Shown: in pieces, positions 15,167 through 16,673 of the stretch
Layout of the letters: the number at the start of each line of letters is the position of its first letter
Position numbering within the stretch: position 1 is the first letter of the stretch
Assembly (NCBI GenBank): GCA_003132905.1
Contig: PKZC01000345.1
Span: 2,379-19,051 of the forward strand
Reading direction: 5' to 3'
Length of the DNA stretch: 16,673 nucleotides
From: Bryobacterales bacterium
GTDB taxonomy: Bacteria > Acidobacteriota > Terriglobia > Bryobacterales > Bryobacteraceae
The notes under the pieces: model-generated
Databases searched by the model: none
What the model was told of the DNA's origin: nothing
What the model saw: the letters and a program-made list of their open reading frames with translations, nothing else
Position numbers and translations under genes: made by a program

Positions 15167-16673
15167 CTAGATAGTTTCGAGCTCTTCTTCGAGCAACTGC
15201 TTTTGATATAGGTCCGCGTAGTAGCCACCGTTGCGGATCAACTCGGCATGCGTGCCCTGCTCGGCCACTTCGCCATGTTCGATGACGAAGATCTGGCTGG
15301 CGTTCTGGACGGTGGAAACACGGTGCGAGATCAGGATGGTGGTGCGGCCTTGCATGACATCTTCGAGGCTTTGGAGAATGCGCTCTTCGGTGAGAGTGTC
15401 GACGCTTGCGAGGGCGTCATCGAGGATCAGGATCTTTGGATCGCGCAGGATGGCGCGGGCTATGGCGACGCGTTGCTTCTGCCCGCCGGATAGCGTGATG
15501 CCGCGTTCTCCGATGATGGTGCCGTAACCGTCGGGGAACGTGGCGATGTCGGGCGCGAGTCCGGCGAGATCGGCAGCACGCGCGATGTCCGCTTCCGTGG
15601 CATTGTCGACGCCCCAAGCGATGTTTTCGGCGAGCGTGGCGCTGAACAGGAACGTTTCCTGTGGCACGAATCCGATCTGGCGGCGCAGCCATTCCGGATC
15701 GAAATCGCGCAGATCGACGCCATCGAGGAACACAGCTCCGCGCGTGGGATCCATCAGGCGCGGGATCAAACTCACCAGCGTGCTCTTGCCGCTGCCGGTG
15801 TGGCCGACGATGGCGACGGTTGCGCCAGCCGGAATCTCGAGAGTGATGTTCTTGAGCGCATAGCCTGCGGGATACTTCATCTCCACCGCTTCGAAACGCA
15901 GTTCCCCTCTCACATCCTGGTATTCGACCTGGGCTTTGTATTCCCGTCTTTGGATGCTTGGCTTCTCATGCATCAGCTCCATGATGCGGCTCCAGGAGGC
16001 AGTGCCGCGCTGCATCAGGTTCACCACCCATCCGAGCGCGATCATGGGCCAAATTAGCATGCCCATATAGGTGTTGAACATAACGAAGCTGCCGATCGAA
16101 ATGCGATGCGCGAGCAATTGATAGCCGCCGCCCAGCAGCACAATCAGGAAGCCGATTCCGATCAGGGCTTGCAGCAGCGGCATGAAAAGCGCCGAGAGCC
16201 TGGCAAGCCCGATGTTCTGAGCGACATAATCCTGGTTGAGCAGCTCGAACTTGCGGATCTCGGGCTCTTCCTGCGCATAGGCGCGAATGACACGCACGCC
16301 CGAAAGATTCTCCTGGACGCGGCTGCTGATGTCGGAAAACATTTTCTGGATGGTTTCGAAGCGATCGTGGATGCGCCGGCCGAAGAGGACGACCGCTATG
16401 CTGACCAGCGGAGCGGGGATGAGACAGAACAGCGTAAGGCGCCAATCCACGCGTCCCATAACGGCTATCAAAAAGACGGCGGTGAAAAATGTTTCGGTGA
16501 AGTACATGATGCCCGGGCCGAGCATCATGCGAACCGCGTTCAGATCGTTGGTGGCGCGCGCCATGATGTCGCCAGTGCGGTAGCGCGCGTAGAAATCGGA
16601 AGAGAGTGTCACCAGGTGCGAGAACAACTGATTGCGAAGATCGTATTCGACGTCGCGCGAGATGCCGATCAGA
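15167..16673 (-). CDS. ABC exporter half-transporter, MdlA/BmrC/MsbA type (5' end outside window)
   Basis: The last 501 codons of a fused permease-ATPase; the frame is open through the right edge, and the first visible residues LIGISRDVEYDLRNQ continue the family's second intracellular helix. RTGDIMARATND (near nt 16576-16541) and the coupling region VRVIRAYAQEE are typical. The ATPase has Walker A GHTGSGKST (nt 15805-15779), signature LSGGQKQR (nt 15493-15470), Walker B ILILDD (nt 15433-15416) and H-loop His (nt 15325-15323). The residue after the Walker B Asp is Asp (GAC) instead of the catalytic Glu, in DDALASVD. This is the form found in the MdlA/BmrC/TM287 half of heterodimeric exporters. 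A partner half with canonical DE is therefore expected, probably upstream, beyond the right edge. Substrate (drug, lipid or peptide) cannot be told. The TTG at 16627 is internal, not a start. Confidence 0.92.
   Translation of the reverse strand, partial: LIGISRDVEYDLRNQLFSHLVTLSSDFYARYRTGDIMARATNDLNAVRMMLGPGIMYFTETFFTAVFLIAVMGRVDWRLTLFCLIPAPLVSIAVVLFGRRIHDRFETIQKMFSDISSRVQENLSGVRVIRAYAQEEPEIRKFELLNQDYVAQNIGLARLSALFMPLLQALIGIGFLIVLLGGGYQLLAHRISIGSFVMFNTYMGMLIWPMIALGWVVNLMQRGTASWSRIMELMHEKPSIQRREYKAQVEYQDVRGELRFEAVEMKYPAGYALKNITLEIPAGATVAIVGHTGSGKSTLVSLIPRLMDPTRGAVFLDGVDLRDFDPEWLRRQIGFVPQETFLFSATLAENIAWGVDNATEADIARAADLAGLAPDIATFPDGYGTIIGERGITLSGGQKQRVAIARAILRDPKILILDDALASVDTLTEERILQSLEDVMQGRTTILISHRVSTVQNASQIFVIEHGEVAEQGTHAELIRNGGYYADLYQKQLLEEELETI

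Overview
The window looks like chromosomal DNA of a GC-rich Gram-negative bacterium, most likely an acidobacterium of the Solibacter/Bryobacter type. This rests on a subtilase with tryptophan-rich hexapeptide repeats, a hopanoid-type HpnB glycosyltransferase, a LolD-type ATPase, a DUF1015 protein and ClpC. It is inferred from gene content, not from a marker gene. No rRNA, tRNA, insertion sequence, integrase or CRISPR array was seen, and coding density is very high.

Left part (1-5119): the C-terminal part of a lytic transglycosylase (+) meets a secreted S8 serine protease (-) tail to tail. The protease ends in an eleven-unit hexapeptide array. Upstream of it lies a 186-bp spacer with several short palindromes, then a small soluble histidine kinase (-), then a divergent DUF1015 gene (+).

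Middle part (5085-10870): five minus-strand genes form a probable operon, in transcription order: a LolD-like ABC ATPase, ClpC, a zinc-less MDR oxidoreductase, HpnB, and a thioredoxin-like [2Fe-2S] ferredoxin. Gaps are 14 and 17 bp, followed by a 3-bp TTGA overlap and a 1-bp TAATG overlap. A perfect inverted repeat fills the clpC-MDR gap. The set combines envelope lipoprotein/lipid functions with protein quality control.

Right part (11027-14166): an ATGA-overlapping gene pair encodes a STAND/AAA-like P-loop ATPase with a C-terminal winged-helix-like end, and a TPR protein. The TPR protein has eight repeats of exactly 46 residues and an unusual alpha/beta N-terminal domain. The pair resembles signalling or conflict-type NTPase systems but has no recognisable effector. 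It is the best candidate here for a poorly described system. It sits directly upstream of lolD, where a LolC/E permease might be expected, separated by a G-rich, telomere-like tract. A shared AT-rich promoter region separates it from a divergent cyclase-family hydrolase (+). That hydrolase meets, tail to tail, a multidrug-type ABC exporter half-transporter (-) that runs off the right edge. The exporter has a degenerate Walker B and probably works with a partner outside the window.
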